DNA of 64,000 nucleotides from Owenia fusiformis (taxonomy: Eukaryota; Annelida; Polychaeta; Sabellida; Oweniidae): contig CAIIXF020000007.1 of NCBI GenBank assembly GCA_903813345.2, positions 38,092,759-38,156,758 on the forward strand, read 5' to 3'. The first letter of the stretch is position 1. Each line of letters begins with the position of its first letter. Shown one piece after another: positions 47,071 through 57,833 of this stretch. Position numbers and translations under genes: made by a program. Below the pieces are notes generated by a model. It saw nothing but the letters and a program-made list of their open reading frames with translations, made no database searches and had not been told where the DNA came from.

Positions 47071-47259
47071 GTAGCCAGGGGGGTTCGATGGGTTCGATTT
47101 ACCCCCTCCCCCCTTGCAAAAAATCTTTCAAAATCATGCGGTTTTCACCATTCTGAACACGTTTTAGGTGAATTCGGCCATTTTTGGACCAAAATTGGCA
47201 CAAGTAAACCCCCCTTGGAATTTTTCGAGAAGTGAACCTCCCATGGCAAATCCTGGCTA
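47071..47259. repeat. Copy of the GTAGCCAGG-type element
   Basis: It starts gtagccaggggggttcgatg and ends aatcctggctacgggcc. Inverted ends as in the copies at 30143 and 36543, with a C-rich block after the left end. Confidence 0.75.
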
Positions 47260-47274
47260 CGGGCCTGCGTCATA

Positions 47275-47505
47275 CTGTATGGCTAAAACTCCGGGCTTTC
47301 GCTAGAGAGGCGTTCCTCAGAATACCCATGACCCGGAGGTTAACTTAAAAGTAACGCAAGGTAGATAAAATTGTATTTAAGGGAGAAGAACTACTGGACA
47401 GTAGGCCCCTGGCTTAGTCAAAATAATGTATATGGTATCCAAACCCCTAAGCTGCACGGCTTCTCGCCATGCATTTTGTCACCGCTCTACCACTCCGTTG
47501 CCACC
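47275..47505 (-). mobile_element. Decayed tRNA-derived SINE
   Basis: On minus it begins GGTGGCAACGGAGTGGTAGA (47505 downward), an A-box-like start. A degenerate B box (GGTTTGGATACC) ends near 47434. The body contains AACCTCCGGGTCATGG and AGCCATACAGTATGA, weakly similar to the SINE at 4030-4364 (actccgggagtcatatagta). Confidence 0.5.
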
Positions 47506-47509
47506 ATTC

Positions 47510-48315
47510 TCACGATTTGAACTGTCATATGATATATATATTGAGTTTATTATTTTGCGATTATTGATGAAGCTTTTAGAGAACCCTTATACATTATTAT
47601 CGTTTACTCTGGAGTTCAGATGGTAAAAGAAGCAACGGATGAACTCCCTTCTTTTGAAAGGATAATTGCTATTGTTATAATTGCTATTACCAGTGAAAAT
47701 TCAAATTCACTAATGATGATTGATCATTTAGCTTCACGTACAAGCCCCGCCATGAGTCTGTGACTTTTGGCTGAAATAGAGGGGAATAGTCTGGAGGCAA
47801 GATTTTTTGATTACCGTACTTGTTTTCAGGCATTATGCTATTTCCATGAGTGAGTGTCTTTTAAGACCCATTTTCCTTCTTTTCCTTAAGTTCCCATCTG
47901 AATTTTAAATACAATTTGCAAATGCATCCTAAAATCTGATTATGTTAATGCTCATCCCCCTGTAAAAGGGTAGGAGGTCCTCTCAAATTATGGTCCCACT
48001 CTCCATTGATTTATATGGTGACCTCAATACAACTCTTTCCCTGATTATCTTATACGCAATCAGGGCCAGTAAGGGCCGTTTAGAAAGGGGACCATAATCC
48101 CTGGGGGACCATCATTTCTTTTACACCTCGATGATCTCTTCTGTAATCAAGGTGGTTTTGGTACACTTCCGCAGTTATAAAAACAAAGACATAGACTAAG
48201 TAATTAATAACTAAGTAATTAATAAATCTCAAATAAGCCCCGATTCATCTGCCAGCGCCCTGCCGATTGAGTATTTTGTTCAGAAATGAATGCAATTCTG
48301 AACAAAAATAGAGCA
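47510..48315. other. No gene seen
   Basis: Nothing recognised apart from short inverted phrases (ggtccccttt/aaaggggacc type) around 47975-48100. Confidence 0.4.
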
Positions 48316-48920
48316 ATGACCTGATCGCATAGATGGGCAATATTCTAACCATTGGAATTTACAACGGACATGTAACGGTCTATCGGAGACGTTCTAAGAG
48401 AAGATTTAAAACTTTAGATCCTTGCAATAATAGATGTAACACACATGCATAAAGATTCCTGAATTATGTTTTTGCTATTGCCCCGAACCGGTCCGTCTTC
48501 TCGCTGCAAGCAGGAGGAAATTCTTTGTCACAAAGTTTGGCATTTTTTATAAAATCAAACGCGCGTCATTGAAACTCACAATATGTAAATAGCATGTCAG
48601 TTACATCATACCTTGATGGGGAAAAATAGATCTTATATGTTAGAAGTACTAAATAAAAGTTATCGTGAAAATGAGACAGTCGTTCTCGAGAGAAAAGAGC
48701 ATAAATGCGCATTTAGAGAGTTTTGGTCCGTTTAAAAATCTGTAAAAAATTGGGGTACTTAAAAGCATCGGGAGGCATCATATATTTCAAATTAGACACG
48801 AGGAAGTCAATATTGAGCAAGTTATGGCTGTTTTAAATTCAAATAAAACCGTTAACCCGTGCCGGTCCAGCTTTTGACCCGTGCCGGTCAATTTTCGTTA
48901 GCTGCGTATACCAAGGGTGT
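48316..48920 (-). repeat. Right copy of the ~610-bp inverted duplicate
   Basis: Reverse complement of 39985-40601 with few differences. Weaker similarity outside the copy (48990-49035 against 39545-39580, tggaaataacgtca type) hints that the original duplication was larger. Confidence 0.9.
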
Positions 48921-49385
48921 TTTAGGTTATAAATTTGTCAATATTTTGATTTTCGAACATTAATGACGTACTTGGATCCGAGATTCATTGTCCCGTGATT
49001 CATGACGCTATTTCCAATATTCTACGCCATGTCACACCACACCACGTAGACGTTGTTCGTGACTATGAAAACGGACTTTACATTTGTAAGCTTATCCCAC
49101 AAAAACTCGGTATGTGTACCATTGTGGCAATAGAAGGCCACGTGTAAATCACTCCTTTCAGAACATCACATGTACGGAACATAATTAAACGAGACGACTT
49201 CAGGACGCACAACAGATAAACGTGATAAATGAATGCAAACGTATCTATATGAGTGAACAGTGAGTGAAACCGTGAATGAAATACTAAGAAAATGGAATGA
49301 TGCCAAATGGTTTCTTTACTAATGAATGTTACCTGTAGAGTATATTGAATGATGAAACTCGCGTTTGAGTGTAACGCTGACCATA

Positions 49386-49400
49386 CTTGACAATACTCCC
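49386..49400 (-). other. Candidate polypurine tract and LTR start of the decayed Gypsy element
   Basis: On minus, a purine-rich stretch (cgtggggagta) is followed by TTGTCAAGTATGGTCAGC, as expected at the junction of a polypurine tract and a 3' LTR beginning TGT. The far LTR edge is not found. Confidence 0.35.
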
Positions 49401-49706
49401 CACGATAAGATTTCACTTAAAAACTTTTTTGTAACTACGTTTTACTACTACGGGTTACTACTGCGAGTTACTACTACAAGTTACTACTAATCTTAAACTC
49501 TACTGGTACTCCAAGACATTAAAATGACTACTCATATCAGACACTTGTCTGTATACAAAATATCTGCTTTCACAAATTGTATAAATTATACATGCGCGAT
49601 AATACAAAGCAAAATACATGTAGAATCTACAAAATCAAGTACACTAAAGTGAAGCTGATACGTCACACCAAACTGTAAGTCACGTGGCTACTGCAATGAT
49701 GCACAA

Positions 49707-50485
49707 TCACACCGATCGACTGAGATAGTCTGCTCCCACACAGTCAGTTCCCTTAATGAGTTGTACTCTGAATCTGTATTGCTGGAGAAACAGAGCCCAC
49801 CTCATTATTTTGGGGTTAGTGAATTTTGCCTGATGGATGAAATCCAAAGGACGGTGGTTAGTCTGGAGGCAAAACTCCACACCATACAGATAGGTTTCAA
49901 ATTCTGAAATACCCCAGACAATGGCCAGACATTCTCTTTCAATAGTTATAATAGAATTTTTTTTGAGATTGTGATAGCTTTTTATTTCCAAAGGCAATTG
50001 GACATAGTATAGAATCATGTTCTTGCAATAGAACTGCAGCTATGCCTACATCAGAGGCGTCAGTTCGTAACGTGAATGTTTTGCTAAAATCTGGCAATCG
50101 TAATATTGGACCTTCAACAAGAGACTGTTTTAAGGTTTGAAAGGATCTTTAATGATTTTCATTCCACATCTTTTCACAATTATCTGGAACACCTTTCTTG
50201 TCAGTAAGTGGAGCGGCCATTGTTGCGTATTGTGGAATGAATTTCTGATAAAAAAACGATTGTTCCGAGAAATTATCGTACTTGCTTTTTTGTTGTTGGC
50301 ATTTTTGAATTAACAACTTTTTCCACTTTTTCACTTTGAGTGTACAATGCACCTTGACCTATTTTATGACCTAGAAAGTCAACAACTGGATAATCGATTT
50401 TGCATTGAAGGCATCTTTCATTGTTATGATCGGTCAGTTTTGGTCTCTTTAAAGTTCTCATGACCTTGCATCCGTTATAAAGCAA
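49707..50485 (-). pseudogene. Decayed Ty3/Gypsy pol fragment (RT end, connection, RNase H)
   Basis: Three frames on the minus strand carry, in order, DFLGHKIGQGALYTQSEKVE (50485-50273), KFIPQYATMAAPLTDKKGVP (50352-50149) and the RNase H segment ERECLAIVWGISEFETYLYG then NHRPLDF and GADYLSRSV (50018-49707). In intact elements these are contiguous; here several frameshifts and stops intervene. The upstream RT and gag and the downstream integrase are absent. This is a different lineage from the element at 55883-61760. Confidence 0.85.
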
Positions 50486-50577
50486 TCACCTGTTGTCTAT
50501 AGCTTTGACACACGAGTTTTGAAGTGAGGCAGCCATTAATATCGTAGACTACTGGTTGACTTAAAGACATGTTAAGC

Positions 50578-50980
50578 AGACTTCTCCGTGGCATTTTTTC
50601 TTTATTCCTTTTTGTTTTGAATTTTTTACACCATAACATTAACTAACTACTCAATATGCAAATTTTCACCAAGTAGAATTTTAAAATATTAAGTTTGAAT
50701 ATTCCATTTTTATAATGGCTCAATGGGAAAAATGACATAATTTGGATTATCTTCAAACGTAGCGGCGCGATTTTCTTGAAATTGACAGATATAATAAATA
50801 TTGGTAAGACAAAATGTTTGAAGAAAAATGAAGAAAATTCACCGTCCTGGTTACGCAAAATATAGAAAAACGTGAAATAATCATAAAAACCTGTAAAAAT
50901 AGATTGGAGGGGGTGATATTCATTTTAATGTGCCTTTCACTACTACAGGGTTACCATAGTTTTGGTAATGATTTACTAAT
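50578..50980 (-). repeat. Interspersed repeat, uninterrupted copy (empty site of the Gypsy insertion)
   Basis: Its reverse complement matches 55570-55882 joined directly to 61766-61852 at about 90%. It crosses the position where the Gypsy element sits in the other copy; the counterpart of the GTGAA target is at 50669-50665. Confidence 0.88.
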
Positions 50981-51764
50981 TTTAAAAGCATATCTTTCAG
51001 CATGTGTATCAAGCGGAAGTAATACAATAAGTGAGTTATCATTGATTGGAATGGTATTATTATATTCCTTAGCAATGATGACAAAAAGGTAAAATCAATC
51101 ATATCACATACTAGTTCTTACCATCAAATCGATCTGTAGTTATAATACATATTAAACAATATAGCAGTAGATAAATTGTAAAGGTACGTTCACACCAACG
51201 GCGAATGCCACGCTTTAAATCGGCGAGCAAAGCGCCGTCATTTTTGTCATTTTTCTTCATACCAACGGCGCTTTGATGGCGCTTTAAAGCGGCTTGTAAA
51301 GCGGCACCAAAGCGTAACAATGTTTGATTGAAGCGTCGGGGTCGTAATAGGTCGTAGAAAAGCTCAGAGTAAAGCGGGATATTCGGCAAGAGCGCCAAAA
51401 AATTTTAAACTCTTAAAAGATTTTGGGCGCTCTGTTACGAATCGATTAAGCGCCGAGAGCGTATCAAAGCTTAACAAACCGTAACAAAGCTTAGAAAAGC
51501 TTGATCCAAAGCGTAGGAAAGCTTAACATAGCTCTAAAAGGTTCCTCACGCTTTGATCCCGCTTTGATCAGGCTTTGTTACGCTTGGAATCACGCTTTGA
51601 AAAGCTTTGATAAGCATTATTTCGCTTTGATGCGATTATGACGCTTTAAATCAGGCTCTGATACGATTGCAAAACTCTGTTGTGCATTGTTACGCTCTGT
51701 TAAGCTCTGTCACGCACTGGAAAATGTCGAGATCGCCGATTCCATGCCGCTTTTGATCCAATGA

Positions 51765-51774
51765 CTATATAAAG
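51765..51774 (+). promoter_or_regulatory. TATA box inside the Harbinger-like element
   Basis: ctatataaag lies about 60 bp upstream of the ATG at 51826, a normal distance for a core promoter. Not proven to be active. Confidence 0.45.
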
Positions 51775-51825
51775 ATGCAGTAGATCCATAAAACCATTGC
51801 ATTGCATCTTTGACTCGAGAACACG

Positions 51826-51966
51826 ATGGCAGAACAACGAGATCCAGAAATTCCAGATGGACCAGAGCATGACCTATCTGAAGAAGACATGACGTTTGTC
51901 GCACGGCGTGATATAGCGTGTGAAAACTTGTCAAGCGTACAGCAAAGCGTTTCAATCCTTGATTAA
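51826..51966 (+). CDS. Small acidic ORF downstream of the TATA box
   Basis: 46 codons: MAEQRDPEIPDGPEHDLSEE, then DMTFVARRDIACEN and a stop. The first 30 residues look like a natural protein start (acidic, Pro-rich). After that the frame runs into repeat words (caaagcgtttc) and ends. This may be the remains of the first exon and promoter of an autonomous parent element or of a captured host gene. Function unknown. Confidence 0.35.
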   Translation: MAEQRDPEIPDGPEHDLSEEDMTFVARRDIACENLSSVQQSVSILD

Positions 51967-53464
51967 AGCGTCTCAATTCGTTGGAAAGCTTGAGAGTCCC
52001 TCAGGAAAGTGTAATAAAGAGTGTCAGATATTGATGAAAGCGTCTGACCTCGTGTCAGATCTTCATGCCAGATCGTAGCAAATCTTGAGACATCTAAACG
52101 AAGCGTGTCAAGTGGTAACAGACCGTGAATAGACTGGGGTCCCCGCTTTGAACCAAGCTGTGTTAAGCTTTCCTACGCTTTGAGTCAAGCTTTGTTGAGC
52201 TTTGTTACGGTTTGTTAAGCTTTGATACGCTCTCGGCGCTTCAATCAATTCGTAACAGAGCGCCCAAAATTTTTAAACAGTTTAACATTTTTTGGCGCTC
52301 TTGCCGAATATCCCGCTTTAATCCGAACTTTTCTACGACCTATTACGATCCCGACGCTTTAATCAAGCTTTGTTACGCTTTGGCGCCGCTTTACAAGCCG
52401 CTTTAAAGCGCCATCAAAGCGCCGTTGGTGCGAACGCTTAAACAGTTTAATTTTTTTAGCGCTCTTGCCGAATATCCCGCTTTACTCCCGAGCTTTTCTA
52501 CGACCTATTACGACCCCGACGCTTTAATTAAGCTTTGCTACGCTTTGGTGCCGCTTTACAAGCCGCTTTAAAGCGCCATCAAAGCGCCGTTGGTGTGAAC
52601 GTACCTTAAGATAATAGATCAATTGCTTATCTCTCTGTATAATTCCTTTCTCTGAATCATACTAAATTATAATATTTCGGTATGCTTATTTTAGCTGCTG
52701 TAGTTTAGATCACTTGATGAGATATTCAGTTAAATGCTGTCACTAGAGACAAAACTTGACACTAAATAATCACTCGAAATAAACTATATGAATTCTTCAT
52801 ATTTTCTTCCTTTGTAATACATCCATTCTTGAAAATTAGCATTCAAGGCTTTTCAACACAATCATGAATTTAGTGATCCGAGCCTTAAAATACTTTTCAG
52901 GGGAATAGTTTGTCCACCTGTAGCCCTTAGGTGTATCATCTTTTTCTAGCCATATTTTCCTAGGCCTGCTGGAATAATCATTGATCATTTGAGTTCTCAT
53001 GTCAATAAATGAAAATAAAAATGATAGAGTAGTTTATTTTACGGTTAAAATCAAAAATAAAACAAGGTTTGGTCGGGAAGGTGAAATCCTTTGGATATAC
53101 GAATTAATTAATTATAAGTTAGAAACATATTCATGCTTTTACAATTTAGGGTAACCCTGTGTATTATTCTACTGTGCATGGTTATACCCGTGCAAAATAT
53201 TACAAAATGTTATTTACTTATTATCATAAATCAATGTGACAATATCAGTCTTATCTTCAAATTTGTATATATTAGTTTGCCTGTAAGGTTGGGCAAGCCA
53301 TCTATTACCTTGATAGTATAATATGTTGATTTTGCAAAGCTCTTATGGGCTAATTCTACAATATGTACAGTAACATATATGTAAGGGTGCAAGTATATAG
53401 TCCAGTAGGTAGTAAACAAAGGAGTATTTTGGTCAACTCAATACATCTGATAAACACTACATGA

Positions 53465-53844
53465 AGTGTTTTCTATGCAATTATTATATACAGGCTGCTT
53501 ATTCATTGTTACTGCGAATTTCAAAAGCTTCCAAATTGCGTGGAATAGAGTATGCAATGTTTTTCAGTTTCAAGCAGGTTTTAGTACATTCTGACCAATT
53601 GTATTTTCAGACTTATTCATTTCATGATTATGTAATACTGACCTACTTATCTGCTTAACATGTCTTTAAAGATATGCTATACAGATATGTAGGTCAGTAT
53701 TACATAATCGTGAAATGAATAAGTCTGAATATATCATTGGTCAGAAAACACTTAAACCTGCTTGAAACTGTAAAAGTTTATACACTCTATTCCACACTGT
53801 ATAGAAATAAAACAACTTACACTCAATCATTGCATAGAAAAAAC
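53465..53844. repeat. 380-bp imperfect palindrome (foldback)
   Basis: Arms of about 170 bp: left ttttctatgcaatta to gtaatactgacctacttat, right atgtaggtcagtattacata to tcattgcatagaaaa. They surround a ~25-bp loop (ttaacatgtctttaaagat). Arm identity is roughly 80%, highest near the loop. A transcript would form a long double-stranded hairpin. Confidence 0.8.
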
Positions 53845-53996
53845 TTTATGCACTGTTTATAAGATTCACTGAGACAAGTGGGTCAATACTTCGTGTACTT
53901 TATGTGCTCTCACACAATTACCTTCCCTTGCATAAAGTTGCTGTACAGTTATATGTAACTGAATATTGTATATTCATCACAAACAACCTTAGCAAA

Positions 53997-54096
53997 ATGA
54001 TGGTTCGACGAAATGGACGGTTCGCTAAAACCAATAAACCAGGCAATCCAGCCCAATTTGGAAAGAAACTAGATAGCGTGATAGCGAATGAGGATA
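53997..54096 (+). CDS. Candidate first coding exon, unknown product
   Basis: An ATG after caaccttagcaaa opens 33 codons: MMVRRNGRFAKTNKPGNPAQ then FGKKLDSVIANED. They end at a strong donor (gaggata then gtaagt). The basic composition resembles an N-terminus, and upstream ttag could be an acceptor for a 5' UTR exon. No downstream partner exon was found, perhaps because repeats follow at once. No family is recognised. Confidence 0.4.
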
Positions 54097-54454
54097 GTAA
54101 GTGAAATATAATTTGCAAAGGTCAGCTTGTAAACTACTGGGTAACCCTAAATGATGAGAAATATGTACAAAATATGTTTTGCATGATTTATTCATATCCC
54201 AATGATTTAACTCCTTCACTGCATCTAATAAGGTATATAGATACTAATTACGGGACATTTAGGAATTAAGTGACTAGACCAAACCAAGCATGTTTGAGAT
54301 TTTAATGATTTCAAATAAATTACCACTTCATTATTTGCTTTTAGACATTCAATCAGTTTTATTTGTCCAACAAACCATATTCACAATTGTTCAATCCAAC
54401 GAATATTAGGAGATAAGCTATAGAGACCCCTCCATTTGTCCGTCCATCCATCCT

Positions 54455-55090
54455 TCAACTAGACAACAGCAACACCAAAGTGTAGCAAATCCCATCGAAC
54501 AGCCATGGCTGGCATTTTTTTACAAACAAAGTATACAGCAAAAATGGCAGCCATTTTTCAAAATGGCCACCTTCTACCAAAAGTGTCATTAGACAGTGTG
54601 CCACGCTTATAGTATTCACGCATCAAATATGAACAAAATCGCTCTACTACTTTTCGAGTTATAGTAAAATACGTTAAAATGACGGCCATTTTTCAAAATG
54701 GCTGCCTTCTACCAAAAGTGTCATTAGACAGTGTGTCACGCTTATAGTATTCACGCATCAAATATGAACAAAATCGCTCTACTACTTTTCGAGTTATAGT
54801 AAAATACGTTAAAATGACGGCCATTTTTCAAAATGGCTGCCTTCTACCAAAAGTGTCATTAGACAGTGTGCCATGCTTATAGTATTCACATACCAAATAT
54901 GAACAAAATCGCTCCACTACTTTTCGTGTTATAGTAAAATACGTTAAAATGGCTGCCTTCTACCAAAAGTGTCATTAGACAGTGTGCCATGCTTATAGTA
55001 TTCATATACCAAATATGAACAAAATCGCTCGACTACTTTTCGAGTTACAGCAAAAATCGTAAAATAACGAGTAAAGGCCGCCATAGTTCA
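54455..55090. mobile_element. Second copy of the 10134-11283 interspersed element (right-truncated)
   Basis: It starts agacaacagcaacaccaaag and tagcaaatcccatcgaac. It contains four units with gtgccatgcttatagtattc (54597, 54733, 54868, 54983) and ends at aaaataacgagtaaaggccg. The GGAC tail and right end are missing. Confidence 0.78.
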
Positions 55091-55569
55091 ATTCTTTGAA
55101 GCAAATGATTCTAAAAGTACAACATATCTTTGAAAAAATATCATTCTGTTAAGTGAAATTGTAAAATATATTTTGCAACTTGTGAAATTAAATTAAAGCA
55201 CATGATTCAATGAATAGTGGATGCTTCAATTCACTTATGTCTTCTAGTCTAGGCTTTGAATTCGGACTACCACCCTCGTTCATAGTCTAGAATCAGGACA
55301 TATGTAAATTTTAATCATCTACAATGCATTGAGTCATTGGCTTAAATCCTATAATATAATATGCCTATCAATATAATATGTAATTATTGAAGTATCATCT
55401 CAATGCTTTAATTTTAATAGAATTATTTTAATATTTTACTAACTGTATAATATGTAGTTTGCATTACTGTTGATAAATAAATAAATGATTGCACTGTTCA
55501 GTAAAGAAATATAGCAATTGTATTATTTAAACTGACTATACACTATAGAAATGATTGTCATTGAAAAAT
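55091..55569. other. No gene seen
   Basis: AT-rich spacer between two repeats. Confidence 0.5.
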
Positions 55570-55882
55570 CAAATCAGTACCAAAATTTGGTTACGCTGTA
55601 GTAGTGAAAAGGAACATTAAACATGAATATCACCCCTTCAATCTATTTTTACAGGTTTTTATGATTATTTCAGATTTTTCTATAGTTTGCGTAACCAGGA
55701 CGGTGAATTTTCTTCATTTTTCATTAAACATTTTGTCTTACCAATATTTATTATATCTGTCAATTTTATCGAAATCGCGCCGCTACGTTTGAAAATACTT
55801 TAAATTATGTAGTTTTTCCCATTGAGCTCCATTATAAAAATGGAATTTTCAAACTTGATATTTTAAAATTCTACGTGGTGAA
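55570..55882 (+). repeat. Left part of the interspersed repeat split by the Gypsy insertion
   Basis: Matches the reverse complement of 50670-50980 and ends in the target copy GTGAA (55878-55882). The remainder is at 61761-61852. Confidence 0.85.
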
Positions 55883-56002
55883 TGTCATATATATTACATA
55901 CATTGTTAAACAAACTTGTATTTGCCTGTACCTAAGTTCTGTATATAACATACAATAAACTATGCTCTTAGCTTTTAACCAGATACAGTTGTACTGTTAA
56001 CA
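55883..56002 (+). repeat. 5' LTR of the Gypsy element (120 bp)
   Basis: Starts TGTCATATATATTACATACA and ends GTACTGTTAACA (TG...CA). It contains an aataaa-like signal (caataaac). It differs from the 3' LTR by one indel and one substitution, implying a fairly recent insertion. Confidence 0.92.
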
Positions 56003-56013
56003 TGGTGTCAGAA
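56003..56013 (+). other. Primer-binding site
   Basis: TGGTGTCAGAA abuts the 5' LTR. Many animal Gypsy elements use this tRNA-Leu-type priming sequence. Confidence 0.7.
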
Positions 56014-56026
56014 TAAATTTCTAAAA

Positions 56027-57169
56027 ATGAGTGCCAAACTTAGATCACCAGACCAACTAAGTTTTAGTGGCAATGTATCTCAAAATTACAAATCATGGAT
56101 TCAACGTTTTGACCTCTATTTAGAAGCTGCAGGACTGACATCGAAAAGTGCGAAACAAAAAGCAGCAATTTTTCTTCATTGCATCAGAGAAGAAGGCATA
56201 CAAATATATAACTCTTTCACATTCGCAAATATAGAGGACAAAAATGACATAGCTGTACTCAAAAGGAAATTTGAGGCATATTGCAATCCAAGAAAAAACA
56301 CTAGATTTGAAAGAAATCAATTTTGGGAACTGAAAAAGAAAAATGATGAAACTTTTGATCAATATTATATACGACTAAAAACACAAGCTGATAAATGTGA
56401 ATTCGGGGATCAAAAAGACGAAAACATTTGTGACAGAATTATTTTCGGAATAGCTGATCAGACTTTAAAAATAGACTTGTTAAAAAACGACGATGTAAAT
56501 CTTGAAAAAGCCATGTCATTGTGCAGGGCAAGTGAAGCGTCATACCAACAAGTACAAGCTATATCAGACCAAATTGAATCTCCAGCAGAAGTAAATCTTG
56601 TGAGAAAGAAATGTCGAAAGAAACAGAAAACATTTTTCTGCAAGAGATGTGGCGATGAACACTCTCGGAGAGAATGCAAGGCATATGGAAAAACCTGCTC
56701 AAAATACCAACGCCCAAACCATTTTGCGTCAATGTGTAAAACAGAAAAGAACACCAATAAGAAAATTCATTCAGCAGTACATTCAGCCTCTTATTCGGAT
56801 TCCAGTGATGATGATTTATATGTTCAAATGGTAAACACCCAAGGATCACATCACACAAAAAACAAGTGGATAACAACAGCAGTTATAAACAATCAGCCAG
56901 TTTCTCTGAAATTAGATACTGGTGCGGACTGCAACATAATGAGTAAAACACAACTTAGCGCTATACTGCAGGTCAAGGAAACTGACACCAGGCTTAGGCC
57001 AAGCAAAATAACTCTAAGTGGATTCTTAGGGGACTCTGCGAAACCCTGTGGTAAAATCAGCCTGTTAGTGGAAATTAATAATAAAGTATTTCCAACAGTT
57101 TTCTACATCCTCCAAAAAGATGTTCCTACAATACTAGGAAAAAATCGTGCGAGGAGATGGACTGTGTAA
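56027..57169 (+). CDS. Gypsy gag and aspartic protease
   Basis: 380 codons. Residues 1-180 form a helical capsid-like region (retrotrans_gag type, WIQRFDLYLEAAG near the start). A first zinc knuckle CKRCGDEHSRREC starts at residue 205. A second starts at about 224 (CSKYQRPNHFASMC), where the second Cys is replaced by Tyr, so this knuckle is probably impaired. The retropepsin active site LKLDTGAD is at about 294-301, followed by LGKN near the end. The frame stops at 57169 just as pol should continue in another frame. The product would package element RNA into cytoplasmic particles. Confidence 0.9.
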   Translation: MSAKLRSPDQLSFSGNVSQNYKSWIQRFDLYLEAAGLTSKSAKQKAAIFLHCIREEGIQIYNSFTFANIEDKNDIAVLKRKFEAYCNPRKNTRFERNQFWELKKKNDETFDQYYIRLKTQADKCEFGDQKDENICDRIIFGIADQTLKIDLLKNDDVNLEKAMSLCRASEASYQQVQAISDQIESPAEVNLVRKKCRKKQKTFFCKRCGDEHSRRECKAYGKTCSKYQRPNHFASMCKTEKNTNKKIHSAVHSASYSDSSDDDLYVQMVNTQGSHHTKNKWITTAVINNQPVSLKLDTGADCNIMSKTQLSAILQVKETDTRLRPSKITLSGFLGDSAKPCGKISLLVEINNKVFPTVFYILQKDVPTILGKNRARRWTV

Positions 57170-57833
57170 AGCGTGTGGATACTGTCATACAAGAAAAGTC
57201 GTCCATACTAGACGAATACCCAAACTTGTTTGAGGGTCAAGGTCTAATAAAAGATGCAACATACCATATTGACATTGATCCAAATGTGAAACCTGTCATC
57301 CATCCACCAAGGAACGTACCAGTGGCATTGAGAACAAAACTCAAGAAAAAGTAGAAAAATTGAAGAAAGATCAAGTTATAGCGACAGTCAATAAGCCAAC
57401 AGACTTGGTCAACTCCATGATGCCCATATATGATGGAGTAAAGGACAAATTGAGAATATGTATCGACCCAAGAGATTTAAATAAGGCCATTAAACGCCAG
57501 CATTATCCAATGAAAACGATCCATAACATAGCGCCGAGATTATACAAAGCAAAAGTATTTACTGTCATCGATGCATCTAATGGATATTGGCACATTGGAC
57601 TTGATGAAGAATCGCAAAAATTGACGACATTCAATACTCCATTCGGGAGAAGAAAATTTCTACGATTGCCATTTGGAATAAATTCGGCATCTGAAGTTTT
57701 CCAAAGAGTAATGACAGACATATTTCAAGATATCGAAGGTGTCGAGGTCATTGTCGATGATATATTAATATGGGGCGAGTCTGAGAAACAACATGATGAA
57801 CGACTACGTCTAGTATTACAAAGATGTACTTAA
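57157..57833 (+). pseudogene. Gypsy reverse transcriptase (broken)
   Basis: Two frames separated by a stop and frameshift at 57352-57360. The first ends the protease-RT linker (VKPVIHPPRNVPVALRTKLK). The second has the RT palm: CIDPRDLNKAIKR, VIDASNGYWHIGLDEESQKL, TPFGRRKFLRLPFGINSASE and the catalytic VIVDDILIWG (the two Asp are intact). A TAA stops it near 57831, but the same frame continues to about 58064. Confidence 0.88.

Larger units (their letters stand above)
51182..52606. mobile_element. 1,425-bp PIF/Harbinger-like non-autonomous element
   Basis: The terminal repeats are AGGTACGTTCACACCAACGG on the left and the same on the right (reverse). They are flanked on both sides by TAA (51179-51181 and 52607-52609), the TWA-type 3-bp target of PIF/Harbinger. 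The inverted arms are very long: similarity runs for more than 300 bp through repeated gctttaaagcg, caagcttt and gctttgttacgc words. The right arm is duplicated in tandem (about 52272-52440 and 52441-52606). No transposase is encoded. Confidence 0.75.
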
